Shown here piece after piece: positions 52,490 through 61,542 of a stretch of DNA of 64,000 nucleotides. The position numbers and the translations under genes were made by a program. Origin of the DNA: Mangrovicoccus sp. (GTDB taxonomy: Bacteria > Pseudomonadota > Alphaproteobacteria > Rhodobacterales > Rhodobacteraceae). The notes under the pieces were generated by a model that worked only from the letters and a program-made list of their open reading frames with translations, was not told the DNA's origin and did no database searches. Where the stretch lies: NCBI GenBank assembly GCA_025800345.1, contig JAOXSB010000238.1, positions 1-64,000 on the forward strand, read 5' to 3'. Within the stretch, counting starts at the first letter, position 1; every line of letters starts with the position of its first letter.

Positions 52490-53269
52490 ATGCTGACATC
52501 CATTTCCGGCAAAACCGTGATCGTCACCGGCGGGTCCAAAGGGATCGGCAAAGGCATTGCCAAGGTTTTTGCCGCCCAAGGCGCAAATGTCGTGATCGCC
52601 GCGCGGGGGCAGGAGGCCGCCGAGGCGGCTGTGGCCGAGATCAAAGCCGATGGCGGCACCGCCATGGCGGTATCCTGCGATGTGGCCGATTGGGACAGCG
52701 TGCAGGCCATGGTGGCGGCCACGACCGAGGCTTTTGGCGGGGTCGATATTCTGTGCGCCAATGCGGGGATTTTCCCTCAGAAAAAGCTGATCGAGATGTC
52801 GCCCGAGGATTGGGATCAGGTGATGTCCACCAATCTCAAAAGCTCTTTTCTATGTGTCAAAGCCTGTATCCCCGCCTTTGAAGCGGCAGGCGCTGGCCGG
52901 GTGGTTCTGACCTCTTCGATCACCGGGCCGGTCACGGGTTTTCCTGGCTGGTCCCATTACGGGGCCTCCAAAGCCGGGCAGCTGGGCTTTTTGAAAACCG
53001 CCGCCATGGAGCTGTCGCGCTATAACACCACCATCAATGCGGTGATGCCGGGCAATATCTATACCGAAGGCTTGCAGGATCTGGGCGAGGATTACCTGAA
53101 CACCATGGCCGCCTCGATCCCGCTCAAACGTCTGGGCGCGGTGGAAGATATCGGCAATGCGGCCCTGTTCTTTGCCTCTCAAGAGGCCGCTTATATCACC
53201 GGGCAACAGATTGTTGTGGATGGTGGGCAGATCCTGCCCGAAAGCCTCGAAGCGATTGACGAGATTTAA
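52490..53269 (+). CDS. SDR-family NAD(P)-dependent oxidoreductase (classical, FabG-like)
   Basis: A 259-residue classical SDR. The cofactor motif TGGSKGIGKGIAKVFAAQGA is near residue 13; LCANAGIFPQ gives the NAG motif. The catalytic set is present: SSIT (Ser), then YGASKAG (Tyr-x3-Lys). The C-terminus (ITGQQIVVDGGQILPESLEA) is regular. The substrate is unknown. Placed between the permease gene and a cysteine hydrolase gene, it could act on an aldehyde from the kinase/phospho-lyase route. ATG 52490 follows GAGGAGAGG. Confidence 0.88.
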   Translation: MLTSISGKTVIVTGGSKGIGKGIAKVFAAQGANVVIAARGQEAAEAAVAEIKADGGTAMAVSCDVADWDSVQAMVAATTEAFGGVDILCANAGIFPQKKLIEMSPEDWDQVMSTNLKSSFLCVKACIPAFEAAGAGRVVLTSSITGPVTGFPGWSHYGASKAGQLGFLKTAAMELSRYNTTINAVMPGNIYTEGLQDLGEDYLNTMAASIPLKRLGAVEDIGNAALFFASQEAAYITGQQIVVDGGQILPESLEAIDEI

Positions 53270-53279
53270 GGGGGCGGGG

Positions 53280-53954
53280 ATGAGTTGGAAAACCGCCTAT
53301 CGGTCCTTTTATTACGAGACTGCCGAGGAGCCCGAGGATATCCATCTGAGCGCGGAAAAAACCGCGCTTTTGGTGATCGACATCCAAAACACCTATTTGG
53401 AACGCCCCGATGATCCGGTCGAGGCCGCTCGCTGGGCCCCGTTTTTTGAGCGCATGGACAGCATTGTCATCCCCAACACGGCGCGGCTGCAATCTTGGGC
53501 GCGCGAGCGCGGCATCGAGGTGATCCATGCCCGCATCGCTTGTTTGAAAACCGATGGGCGGGACCGATCCCTGAGCCAGAAAAAGCCGGGTTTTAATTAT
53601 CTGCTCTTGCCCAAGGATCGCGAGGACAGCCAGATCGTCGATGCGGTGGCCCCCATCGGCGATGAGATCACGGTGACCAAAACCACCGACAGTGCCCTGA
53701 CCGGCACCAATCTGCGGATGGTTTTGCACAATATGGGGATCACCGATGTGATCGTGGCGGGGATCTTCACCGATCAATGCATCTCGTCCAGCGTGCGCAG
53801 CCTTGCCGATGAGAGCTTTGGGGTTGTGGTGGTAGAGGATTGCTGCGCCGCGGCCACTGAGGCGCTGCATCGCCACGAGCTTGAAGTGATCAATATGATC
53901 TATTGCCATGTGGTCAGCAGCGCCGAGGTGATGGGGTTTCTCAGCGCGGATTAA
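53280..53954 (+). CDS. Isochorismatase-family cysteine hydrolase
   Basis: A 224-residue cysteine hydrolase. The catalytic triad is visible as Asp in LLVIDIQNTYLE (~33), Lys in TVTKTTDSAL (~138), and Cys in GIFTDQCISSSVRSLADESF (~166). The family includes nicotinamidases, ureidoacrylate/peroxyureidoacrylate hydrolases, biuret hydrolases and N-carbamoylsarcosine amidases. An amide or N-carbamoyl substrate is likely here, but specificity cannot be assigned. It follows the SDR by 10 bases and likely ends the transcript that begins with the binding protein. Confidence 0.9.
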   Translation: MSWKTAYRSFYYETAEEPEDIHLSAEKTALLVIDIQNTYLERPDDPVEAARWAPFFERMDSIVIPNTARLQSWARERGIEVIHARIACLKTDGRDRSLSQKKPGFNYLLLPKDREDSQIVDAVAPIGDEITVTKTTDSALTGTNLRMVLHNMGITDVIVAGIFTDQCISSSVRSLADESFGVVVVEDCCAAATEALHRHELEVINMIYCHVVSSAEVMGFLSAD

Positions 53955-54074
53955 GCGCGGGTCCTGCCCAGCATCACAGTTTTGAGATCACGGCCCGGTC
54001 TGTGCTGGCATATTGGCGCCAGATCAGCGACGAAGCTTTGGCAATATCTTGAGTCAATGAACGGACCTAGTCGC

Positions 54075-54686
54075 ATGATCACCCTGCACCACCTGTCTCA
54101 GTCGCGCTCTTTGCGGATCTTGTGGCTGATGGAAGAGCTGTCTTTGCCCTATGAGGTGATCCGCTATGAGCGCGATGCTCAGACCCATTTGGCGCCGCCG
54201 GAATTATTGGCGGTGCATCCATTGGGCAAATCCCCGGTGATTGAGATCAAAGGCCAGCGTTTGGCGGAATCCGGGGCCATCGTGGAATATATCTGTGGCC
54301 AATACGGGCCAGAATTTCTGCCCGCGCCCCAAAGCCCTGAATATTTCCAACATTTGGAGCTGATGCATTTTGCCGAAGGCTCGGCCATGACCCCGCTTTT
54401 GCTGAAAATCTATGTGGGGCTTTTGGGCGAGGCTGGCGCGCCGCTGCATCCGCGTATTCAGTCAGAGTTGCAAAGCCATTTCCAGTTCATGCAAGACAGC
54501 TTGCGCCCCTCGGGGCATTTCGTGCTCGATCAGCTTTCGGCGGCGGATATTATGCTGAGCTTTCCCATCAGCGCGCTGGCGCGTTTGGGCATGGCCGAGG
54601 ATTTCCCCAAGCTCTGGGCGTTCCATCAGGCGATTGCAGAGCGCCCGGCCTATCGGCGGGCGGTCCAAGCGGGCGGCGGTGACTAA
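54075..54686 (+). CDS. Glutathione S-transferase family protein
   Basis: A 203-residue GST. The N-terminal thioredoxin-like domain runs MITLHHLSQSRSLRILWLME; the glutathione gamma-glutamyl site is LAESGAIVEYI (SNAIL/TRAP-type Ser). The helical C-terminal domain ends FHQAIAERPAYRRAV. It resembles bacterial beta/theta-type GSTs; the residue at the activating Ser/Tyr position near the start is Ser (LSQSRS). ATG 54075 is preferred; another ATG lies at 54057. It is followed by a strong terminator, so it is monocistronic. It may act in detoxification. Confidence 0.88.
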   Translation: MITLHHLSQSRSLRILWLMEELSLPYEVIRYERDAQTHLAPPELLAVHPLGKSPVIEIKGQRLAESGAIVEYICGQYGPEFLPAPQSPEYFQHLELMHFAEGSAMTPLLLKIYVGLLGEAGAPLHPRIQSELQSHFQFMQDSLRPSGHFVLDQLSAADIMLSFPISALARLGMAEDFPKLWAFHQAIAERPAYRRAVQAGGGD

Positions 54687-54711
54687 AGCGTCCGGTAGAT
54701 CCAAGGAGAAA

Positions 54712-54739
54712 GGCCCTGCTGGAATTCTCCCGCAGGGCC
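54712..54739 (+). terminator. Rho-independent terminator after the GST gene
   Basis: GGCCCTGC (54712-54719) and GCAGGGCC (54732-54739) form a perfect 8-bp stem with a 12-base loop, followed by ATTTTGTATTTT on the plus strand. It lies 26 bases beyond the GST stop. Confidence 0.9.
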
Positions 54740-54749
54740 ATTTTGTATT

Positions 54750-55290
54750 TTAGGCGTTTTGAAAGCCCATCAAACGGTCGGTGATGATCTGTTCGGCTTC
54801 GGTCATGATGCGGTCGACCAATTCCTGGCAACTGGGAATATCATTGATCAAACCGGCAACCATGCCGCAAGACCATGCCCCGGCCTCCATTTCGCCTTCT
54901 TTCTTGATCCGGGGATAGACCCCGGCAACCTCGTCGATGATATCGTCAAAGGTGATCTTCTCGCCCAGTTCTTTTGCCTTGGCGATCACCCGCTCAACGG
55001 CGCAGTTGTCAGCACAGGTTCGGTATTGCGCAGCGGGCGCATGACCAAACAGGTGTCCAGCTCGCTCGCGGCGACCACGGCTTCTTTCACATTCTGATGC
55101 ACCGGGGCTTCTTTGGTCACCAAGAACCGGGTGCCCATATTCATGCCTGCAGCCCCCATGCCCAGCGAGGCCACGAGCGAGCGCCCATCGGCTTGCCCGC
55201 CCGAGGCGACAAAGGGAATCTCCAGCTCATCGGCGGCGCGGGGCAGCAAGATCATGTTGGGCACAACATCTTCTGAACAGGGCGGGTTTG
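54750..55290 (-). pseudogene. Nitronate monooxygenase (2-nitropropane dioxygenase) pseudogene
   Basis: A minus-strand fragment of the nitronate monooxygenase family. It starts at the internal segment PNMILLPRAADELEIPFVAS, with ASGGQADGRSLVASLGMGAA and MNMGTRFLVTKEAPVH (FMN-phosphate binding). A one-base deletion near 55005-55012, after RNTEPVLT, shifts the frame; AVERVIAKAKELGEKITFDD and DRLMGFQNA continue in the second frame to the normal end. Roughly the first 140-150 of ~325 residues are missing. Both a truncation and a frameshift make it dead. Confidence 0.85.
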
Positions 55291-55346
55291 GCCATGAGGC
55301 AAATGCGCGGCTTGCGCCTGTTGGGCGGGAATGATCAGTTTTGCCC

Positions 55347-56456
55347 ATGGATCTGTTTGAAGCTGACTGTGTGGTGATCGGCGCCGGGGTGATTGGGTTG
55401 GCCATCGCCCGCGCCTTGGCCTTGGCTGGGCGTCAGGTGCTGATCTTGGAAAAGAATGCCGGATTTGGCGAGGAAACCAGCGCCCGCAATTCCGAGGTGA
55501 TCCATGCAGGGATTTATTACCCGCCAGGCTCGTTCAAAGCGCGCCATTGCGTGGCTGGGCGGCAAAAGCTTTACGAGTTTTGCGCCGGTCGCGCTGTACC
55601 CCATCACCACTGCGGCAAGCTGATCGTGGCCTGCAGCCCCGATGAGACCGCAAAATTGCCTCAGATCGCCAAAAGGGCTGCGGAAAACGGGGTTGAGGAT
55701 TTGCGCTTGCTCAGCGCGGCGCAAGCTCAGGCGCTGGAGCCCGCTTTGCAGGTGCAAGGGGCGTTGCATGTGCCAGCGACCGGGATTGTGGATTCCCACG
55801 CTTTGATGTTGGCGCTGCTGGGAGAGGCCCAGGCCCATGGGGCCGAGCTGGTGCTGCGCGCTCAGGTCACCTCTGGGCGGCTCACTGATCATGGGGGGAT
55901 GGATCTTGAAATCGCTGGGCAGAGCGCCATGCGGTTGCGCGCCCGCTGCGTGATCAATGCCGCTGGGCTTTGGGCCGCGGGGCTGAGCCAGCGTCTTGAC
56001 GGCCTTCCCCCGCCGCCAAATATGGCTCTGGTTAAAGGCAATTACTTTACGCTTGCCCGCAAAGCCCCGTTTTCGCGCCTGATCTATCCAGTGCCCCAAG
56101 ATGGCGGGCTGGGGGTGCACCTGACCTTGGATCTTGCGGGCCAAGCAAGGTTTGGCCCGGATACGGAATGGTTGGGCCATAGCGATCCCGCGCAAATCGA
56201 TTACCAAGTGGATGCGGCGCGCCGGGAGGGGTTTGCCCAGGCGATCCAAAGCTATTGGCCGGATCTAAACGCCGATGATCTGGCCCCTGCCTATAGCGGG
56301 GTGCGGCCAAAACTGGCCGGGGCCGCCTATCCCGATTTTCGCATTGATGGGCCGACCCAGTTGCCGGGCCCCCATGTGATGCTCTACGGGATGGAATCGC
56401 CGGGGCTGACCAGCGCGCTTTCAGTGGCCGATCATGTGGCGCAGCTTCTGGCCTAA
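55347..56456 (+). CDS. FAD-dependent oxidoreductase, L-2-hydroxyglutarate oxidase (LhgO)-like
   Basis: A 369-residue DAO-fold flavoprotein. The dinucleotide motif VVIGAGVIGLAIARALALAG is at ~8-27, then TSARNSEVIHAGIYYPPGSF, characteristic of LhgO/L2HGDH proteins, and the closing FAD segment GVRPKLAGAAYPDF. L-2-hydroxyglutarate oxidases convert that compound to 2-oxoglutarate and pass electrons on; relatives act on other 2-hydroxy acids or amino acids. ATG 55347 is chosen over a TTG two codons upstream. No partner gene is adjacent. It precedes bioR by 70 bases in the same direction but is unrelated in pathway. Confidence 0.82.
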   Translation: MDLFEADCVVIGAGVIGLAIARALALAGRQVLILEKNAGFGEETSARNSEVIHAGIYYPPGSFKARHCVAGRQKLYEFCAGRAVPHHHCGKLIVACSPDETAKLPQIAKRAAENGVEDLRLLSAAQAQALEPALQVQGALHVPATGIVDSHALMLALLGEAQAHGAELVLRAQVTSGRLTDHGGMDLEIAGQSAMRLRARCVINAAGLWAAGLSQRLDGLPPPPNMALVKGNYFTLARKAPFSRLIYPVPQDGGLGVHLTLDLAGQARFGPDTEWLGHSDPAQIDYQVDAARREGFAQAIQSYWPDLNADDLAPAYSGVRPKLAGAAYPDFRIDGPTQLPGPHVMLYGMESPGLTSALSVADHVAQLLA

Positions 56457-56525
56457 ATTGGTTTTGAGCTTCTAAGCGGCAGGGATTTCCGTTAGGGGAA
56501 AGATGAAACAACCAAAGATGGTTAC

Positions 56526-57134
56526 GTGACGGATCCCCAAGGCAAAAAATCAGATCAGGTTGCTGAAGCCCTTAGCAAACAGGTTGTGATCGGGGCCTAT
56601 CAGCCGGGCGAGAAACTGCGCCAGGACGCCATTGCGCGGGATTATGGGGTCAGCCAAGCCACCGCGCGCGAGGCATTGTTGCGCCTGGCGGCTCAGGGTC
56701 TGGCGATTATTCAGCCGCGCCGGGGCATGTGTGTGGCCCCTTTGGACCGCAATTCTGTGGAAGAACTGAAATTGATGCGCTTGGCCTTAGAGCCGATGGC
56801 GCTGCTGCATTCAGTGCCCCATCTCAGCTCGGTCCAAATCGCCGAGGCCGAGGCGCAACGCAACGCGTGTGACAGCGCTGAAACCGCCTTGGACTGGGAA
56901 GAGGCCAATCGCCGCTTTCACATGGCCATCATCGCAGGCTGCGCCATGCCGCGTTTGATGGAAGAGATCGACAATCTGCAACTGCTCTATGCCCGGCATT
57001 TTCTGGCCAAACATGCCAGCCGTTGGCGGCAGCGTCATGACCCCGATCACCATGCGATTATGCTGGCCATTCAAGAGGGCGATGGGCCGCGGGCCAGCAG
57101 CGTATTACACCGCCACCTTATGCGCTTGAGCTAA
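56526..57134 (+). CDS. bioR: GntR-family regulator, probable BioR biotin repressor
   Basis: A 202-residue GntR/FCD regulator beginning with GTG. The winged HTH is QPGEKLRQDAIARDYGVSQA then TAREALLRLAAQGLAII. A short helical effector domain with FCD-type residues (NRRFHMAIIAGC, DHHAIMLAIQEGDGP) follows. It is convergent with, and overlaps by four bases, the last gene (bioC) of the biotin operon. The operon's promoter region carries two TTATCGATAA boxes matching the BioR motif TTATMKATAA of alphaproteobacteria. Family, size and location all fit BioR. No BioR box lies upstream of this gene itself, so no autoregulation is evident. Confidence 0.85.
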   Translation: MTDPQGKKSDQVAEALSKQVVIGAYQPGEKLRQDAIARDYGVSQATAREALLRLAAQGLAIIQPRRGMCVAPLDRNSVEELKLMRLALEPMALLHSVPHLSSVQIAEAEAQRNACDSAETALDWEEANRRFHMAIIAGCAMPRLMEEIDNLQLLYARHFLAKHASRWRQRHDPDHHAIMLAIQEGDGPRASSVLHRHLMRLS

Positions 57135-57895
57135 GCGCGGGGCTTGCGGGCGATGATCCAGACCGGATGATAGGTCAGCGGCACGCCCTTGGTTCCGCCA
57201 AACTGCGTTTCATAATCCTCGCAAAAGGCGCGCAATGCACGCCGGGTCCAGACCCGCGCCGCCCCCCCATTCACCCCGGTTTCGCGCAAATGGCGCAGCA
57301 CATGGGCGGTGCTGTCAAACCAAAGGGTTTGGCGGGACTCCTCAGCCTCGAAAACCTCGGCCCCGGCCATCTGTGCCACTTGGGCCAAATGCTGGGCAGG
57401 GCACAGCCCTGGCGCATTGGCGGTCGAGCCAAGGGCTGTGAGCTCTGCATATTGATCTGGGCCAAAGCCTGAAACCGCCAGCCAGCCGCCCGGGGCCAGC
57501 GCCGCAACCGCGCGGGAGATCAAAGCGCCGGGATCCTCCATCCATTGCACAGTAGAGGCCGAGGCGATCAAATCCGGGGCTTTGGGCCAAGGGACCACCC
57601 GGACATCGCCGGGCAAAAATTCCGCGCCAAGACTTTGGGCGATCTGCGCGGCGCCAGGCATCAAATCGTTCAAGGTCAATTTGGCGAAGTGAAACCGCGC
57701 CTCTAGCGCATGGCTTAGATGGCCTGTGCCGCAGCCAATCTCAAAGGCGTTTGCGAAACGCTCCGGCGCTCCGTGCCGGTGCAGCCGTGCTGCCAGATCC
57801 TCTGCGATGCGCGATTGTTCAGTGGCGCAGCTGTGATAGCTGGCAAAGCTGCGGCGAAAGCTGCGCGCCACCCGCGCGGGATTGGGCATAGTCAT
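57131..57895 (-). CDS. bioC: BioC-like malonyl-ACP O-methyltransferase
   Basis: A 254-residue SAM-dependent methyltransferase. The SAM motif is NAFEIGCGTGHLSHALEARF near 66-85, with VRVVPWPKAPDLIASASTVQ and VQWMEDPGALIS further on, the usual BioC pattern. BioC methylates malonyl-ACP to start pimelate synthesis. ATG 57895 overlaps the bioG stop by four bases (ATGA). It is last in bioBFDAGC and convergent with bioR. The encoded protein has the size of the family. Confidence 0.87.
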   Translation of the reverse strand: MTMPNPARVARSFRRSFASYHSCATEQSRIAEDLAARLHRHGAPERFANAFEIGCGTGHLSHALEARFHFAKLTLNDLMPGAAQIAQSLGAEFLPGDVRVVPWPKAPDLIASASTVQWMEDPGALISRAVAALAPGGWLAVSGFGPDQYAELTALGSTANAPGLCPAQHLAQVAQMAGAEVFEAEESRQTLWFDSTAHVLRHLRETGVNGGAARVWTRRALRAFCEDYETQFGGTKGVPLTYHPVWIIARKPRA

Positions 57896-58515
57896 GCAAG
57901 CCACTCCTGCCAGCTTTGCCCCGGCCCAAAGGGGCAATGGGTGCCGCCTGGGATCTCGCGAATGGCCTCGGCTTGGCGGGCCCAGGCTTTGCGCTGTGCC
58001 GCAGCGGGTACGATCCGGTCCCGCTCTGAAATCCAGATCCGGTCAAAACCCCGATCCGGGGCCGGGCCGCGTGCCAATATTGCCGCCAATTCCTGTTGCG
58101 CCGCCGCGATATCGCAATCGGGCAGCGCGCCGCGCAGCCCAGCCCGGCGGCAAAACCCGGCAAAGCTTTGCGGGCTCAGCCCATCCACAGTGCCTTGGGC
58201 GATTTTGGGGGCGATGCCGCGCTGTTCATCGGCCGGGTATAAGGTGCCATTCACGGCCACCAAACGATCCGGGCGGCAGGGGTGATATGTGAGCCAATGG
58301 GCCGCCGAGACCACCCCAAAGGAATAGGCCAATAGGGTGATCTGGTCATAATCGCCACGCGCTGCCAGCGGATCCTCAAGGGTGGTGTAATCCTGCACAA
58401 ACAGCACATCCTGAGCCCCGGTAAGCTCTTTGAACGGGGCCGGGCCCAAGCCCCAGCCGCCAAAGACCAGCAGCAGCCTGTCGCTGCCCGCGCGGGAAAG
58501 CCACTGCGCGCGCAT
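57892..58515 (-). CDS. bioG: BioG-family pimeloyl-ACP methyl ester esterase
   Basis: A 207-residue alpha/beta hydrolase of the BioG (DUF452) type. Motifs are LLVFGGWGLGPAPFKELTG at the start, TLLAYSFGVVSAAHW (nucleophile Ser in YSFG), and GGTHCPFG with the catalytic His near the end. BioG demethylates pimeloyl-ACP methyl ester, ending the BioC-initiated pathway, and replaces BioH in many bacteria. The pairing with bioC next door supports the call. The ATG shares one base with the bioA stop (TGATG). Confidence 0.87.
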   Translation of the reverse strand: MRAQWLSRAGSDRLLLVFGGWGLGPAPFKELTGAQDVLFVQDYTTLEDPLAARGDYDQITLLAYSFGVVSAAHWLTYHPCRPDRLVAVNGTLYPADEQRGIAPKIAQGTVDGLSPQSFAGFCRRAGLRGALPDCDIAAAQQELAAILARGPAPDRGFDRIWISERDRIVPAAAQRKAWARQAEAIREIPGGTHCPFGPGQSWQEWLA

Positions 58516-59798
58516 CAGCCTTGCCTCGCTAAGGCGATCATCGCGGCGCTCACCTGGCTCAGCTCATCGGGGGTGATGACATAAGGGGGCATGCAATAGA
58601 TATTCTTGCCAAAGGGGCGCAGCCAAACACCGCTTTGCGGGGCTGCGGCATGGGCGATGCGCGGATCAACCGGCTCATGCATCTCGATCACCCCAATCGC
58701 GCCCAATACCCGCACATCCGCCACCCCTGGCAGATCGCGGGCCGGGGCGAGTTCGCTGGCCATCTGGGCGGCGATTTGGACCAATTGGCCGTGCCATTCG
58801 CCGCTGGCCAGCAGATCCAGCGATGCATTTCCCGCCGCGCAGGCAAGCGGATTGGCCATATAAGTTGGCCCATGCATGAACACGCCCGCCGCGCTTTGAC
58901 CGATGCCCAAGCCCACCGTTTCGCTGGCAATGCAAGCGGCAAAGGAAATATGCCCGCCGGTCAGAGCTTTGCCCAAACATAAGATATCTGGCACTGTTCC
59001 CGCATAATCCATGGCGAAAAGCTGCCCTGTGCGCCCAAACCCGGTGGCGATCTCGTCAAAAATCACCAGCACATCATGGGTGGCGCACAGCGCTTTGGCC
59101 GCGCGCAGCCAGTTCGGGTGATAGAAATACATCCCCCCTGCCCCTTGCACCACAGGCTCTAGGATCAGCGCCGCGATACGCTCGGATTTCTCTGCCAGCA
59201 GCGCCGCAAGGGCGCCAAGCCCGTTAACGTTTGGATCCTCCACCCAAGGATCGCCGAAACGGATCGCGGGCCGGGGCAGGAAATGCTGGATCGACAGCGC
59301 GCCGCGAAACAGCCCATGCATGCCATTGACCGGATCGCACACGCTCATGGCTTTCCAGGTATCCCCGTGATAGCCGCCGCGGATCGTGGCAAATTCCGAT
59401 TTCGCCTCATATCCGTTGGCGCGTTGATATTGCAGCGCCATTTTCAGCGCGGCTTCTACCGAGACCGAGCCGCTATCGCAGTAGAAGATCCGGTCCAGCC
59501 CCGGCGGCAGCATCGCCACCAGCTTTTGGCCCAGCTCAATGGCGGGGCGATGGGTCAGCCCCCCAAACATCACATGGGGCATCACCTCTAGCTGGCGCTG
59601 CATGGCCCCGGTGATCGCCGGGTGGCGATGGCCATGGATGCTGCACCACCAAGAGGACATGGCATCGATCATCCGCCCGCCATCTTCGCGGATCAGCCAA
59701 ACGCCTTCGGCCTCACGGATCAGCTGCATCGGGCCGGGATCGGCCAGATTGGTATAGGGATGCCATAAATGGCGGGCGTCAAATTCCAGCGGGGTCAT
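58515..59798 (-). CDS. bioA: BioA, adenosylmethionine-8-amino-7-oxononanoate aminotransferase
   Basis: A 427-residue class-III aminotransferase. SSWWCSIHGHRHPAITGAMQ near residue 50 is a BioA hallmark, as is RIFYCDSGSVSVEAALKMAL. The PLP Lys is in LCLGKALTGGHISFA and the metal-free Asp in LVIFDEIATGFGRTGQLFA. It converts 8-amino-7-oxononanoate to 7,8-diaminononanoate using S-adenosylmethionine. It overlaps bioD by four bases upstream and bioG by one base downstream. Size and context are standard. Confidence 0.97.
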   Translation of the reverse strand: MTPLEFDARHLWHPYTNLADPGPMQLIREAEGVWLIREDGGRMIDAMSSWWCSIHGHRHPAITGAMQRQLEVMPHVMFGGLTHRPAIELGQKLVAMLPPGLDRIFYCDSGSVSVEAALKMALQYQRANGYEAKSEFATIRGGYHGDTWKAMSVCDPVNGMHGLFRGALSIQHFLPRPAIRFGDPWVEDPNVNGLGALAALLAEKSERIAALILEPVVQGAGGMYFYHPNWLRAAKALCATHDVLVIFDEIATGFGRTGQLFAMDYAGTVPDILCLGKALTGGHISFAACIASETVGLGIGQSAAGVFMHGPTYMANPLACAAGNASLDLLASGEWHGQLVQIAAQMASELAPARDLPGVADVRVLGAIGVIEMHEPVDPRIAHAAAPQSGVWLRPFGKNIYCMPPYVITPDELSQVSAAMIALARQG

Positions 59799-60415
59799 AA
59801 CGCGCCTCGGATCGCGTCCAGATCAATGGCGTCAAAGGCGCGCGATAGGCTATCTGCGCTCAGATCCGCGATCATGGGCAGTCGCCCAAGCGCGCGCACT
59901 TTGCAGATCTCCGTGATACTGTGTTCCACATCGGGCTCTGGCGCGCCGATAAAAGCCACGCCCAGCACCGAACAGCCCGCCTGGCGCAGGGCCATCAGCG
60001 ATAATGCGGTGTGATTGATCGTGCCCAGGGCGGTGCGGGCCACCAAAATCACCGGGGCGTTCCATTTGGCGAAAAGATCAAGGAAACTGGCGTTGCGGGT
60101 CAGTGGCACCATCACCCCGCCTGCGCCCTCAACCACCAATGGGCCTGGGCAATGGGGCAAGGCCAGCCGGGCAAGATCAATCTCAATCCCCATATCCTCG
60201 GCCGATAGATGCGGCGATGCGGGCCGGTTCAGCCGATAGGCTTCGGGCAGCACCGGGCGGCGGGACAGGGCGGCCACCAGATCGCTATCGGTGGCCTCTT
60301 CAAGCCCGGATTGCACTGGTTTCCAATAGCTGGCCCCAAGCGCCGCGGTCAGCCCCGCAGCGAACACAGTTTTGCCCACGCCGGTATCAGTACCCGTGAC
60401 GATGATCGCGCTCAT
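59795..60415 (-). CDS. bioD: BioD, dethiobiotin synthetase
   Basis: A 206-residue P-loop enzyme with VTGTDTGVGKTVFAAGLTAA at the N-terminus (Walker A), the SYWKPVQSGLEEATDSD region that follows in BioD, and VVEGAGGVMVPL around residue 110. It makes dethiobiotin from diaminononanoate, CO2 and ATP. Starts inside the bioF stop (ATGA overlap) and overlaps bioA. Complete by length. Confidence 0.96.
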   Translation of the reverse strand: MSAIIVTGTDTGVGKTVFAAGLTAALGASYWKPVQSGLEEATDSDLVAALSRRPVLPEAYRLNRPASPHLSAEDMGIEIDLARLALPHCPGPLVVEGAGGVMVPLTRNASFLDLFAKWNAPVILVARTALGTINHTALSLMALRQAGCSVLGVAFIGAPEPDVEHSITEICKVRALGRLPMIADLSADSLSRAFDAIDLDAIRGAL

Positions 60416-61542
60416 GCGGCCTCCGATTGCTGGGCGGCAAGGGCCTCAAACAGGGCCGTGATGTCGCGTTTTGTGACATTACCGGTAATCGACAGGCGCA
60501 GTCTGGCGGTGCCGCGGGGCACCGTGGGCGGGCGAATGCCGCGCACATCATAGCCTGCCTGTTGCAGCGCCGCAGCCCGCGCCATGCATGGACCATCAGC
60601 GCCTAAAATCACCGGAATGATCTGGCTTTCTTGCCCGCTCAGGCCAAGATATCGCGCCGCTTGATCATGGGCATGGGCGATGCGTTCTTGCGCGCGCTCC
60701 GGCAAGTCTGGGCGGGTCTGCAAGAGCTGCAAGCTGGCCCGGACCAGCGCGGCCTGAAACGGCGTGGGTGCAGTGGCAAAGATAAAGGGCCGCGCGCGAT
60801 TGATCAGCAGATCAATCATCACTTTATCGCCGCAGATCAGCCCGCCTGCCACCCCAAGCCCTTTGCCGCAGGTATGCAAGGTGAGAACATGCGCCCCAAG
60901 CCCATGGGCCAGCCCGCGCCCCTGAGGGCCGAACACGCCGGTGGCATGGGCTTCATCCACCACTAACACCGCGTTTTCTTCCCGCGCTAGGGCGGCAAAA
61001 TCTTCAAGCGGGGCGAGATCGCCCTCCATGGAATAGACGCTTTCAAGGGCGATCCAAACCTGCCCTTTGCCCCCGGCCGCGCGCCAATCAGCAAGCGCTT
61101 GGCGGGCATGGGCCACATCATTATGGGCAAAGCTGCGCGTCTCGGCTCGGCCCAAACGCATGCCTTCATGGGCGCTGGCATGGATCAGCGCATCATGCAG
61201 GATCAGATCTTCGGCAGCAGGCAGGGTTGAAAATATCGCCTGATTGGCTTGAAATCCGCCGCCCATATATAGCGCGGCTTCGGCTCCGAAAAACGCGGCT
61301 GCTTCGGCCTCAAGCGCCTCATGTTCGGGGTGATTGCCCCGAAGCAGCCGCGAGCCCCCCGCGCCCATGGGCACACCGCGGGCTAAGGCGTCTTGCGCTG
61401 CCGCCCGCAGCTCTGGACCATCTGCCAGTCCAAGATAATCATTGGACGCGAAATCAAGCCCCTGGCGGGGGCTCAATTGGCGCAACCGGTCGCGTCGGCG
61501 CAGGGCCTCAAGCACGCCGCTTAAACGCGAGGCAAAGCTCAT
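60412..61542 (-). CDS. bioF: BioF, 8-amino-7-oxononanoate synthase
   Basis: A 376-residue PLP enzyme of the alpha-oxoamine synthase family. It has [20 protein letters not shown] near the N-terminus, [20 protein letters not shown], the His-rich [17 protein letters not shown], and PLP Lys in [14 protein letters not shown]. It condenses pimeloyl-ACP and alanine. ATG 61542 overlaps the bioB stop by four bases; a longer frame to 61692 lies inside bioB. Second gene of the operon. Confidence 0.96.
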   Translation of the reverse strand: MSFASRLSGVLEALRRRDRLRQLSPRQGLDFASNDYLGLADGPELRAAAQDALARGVPMGAGGSRLLRGNHPEHEALEAEAAAFFGAEAALYMGGGFQANQAIFSTLPAAEDLILHDALIHASAHEGMRLGRAETRSFAHNDVAHARQALADWRAAGGKGQVWIALESVYSMEGDLAPLEDFAALAREENAVLVVDEAHATGVFGPQGRGLAHGLGAHVLTLHTCGKGLGVAGGLICGDKVMIDLLINRARPFIFATAPTPFQAALVRASLQLLQTRPDLPERAQERIAHAHDQAARYLGLSGQESQIIPVILGADGPCMARAAALQQAGYDVRGIRPPTVPRGTARLRLSITGNVTKRDITALFEALAAQQSEAA

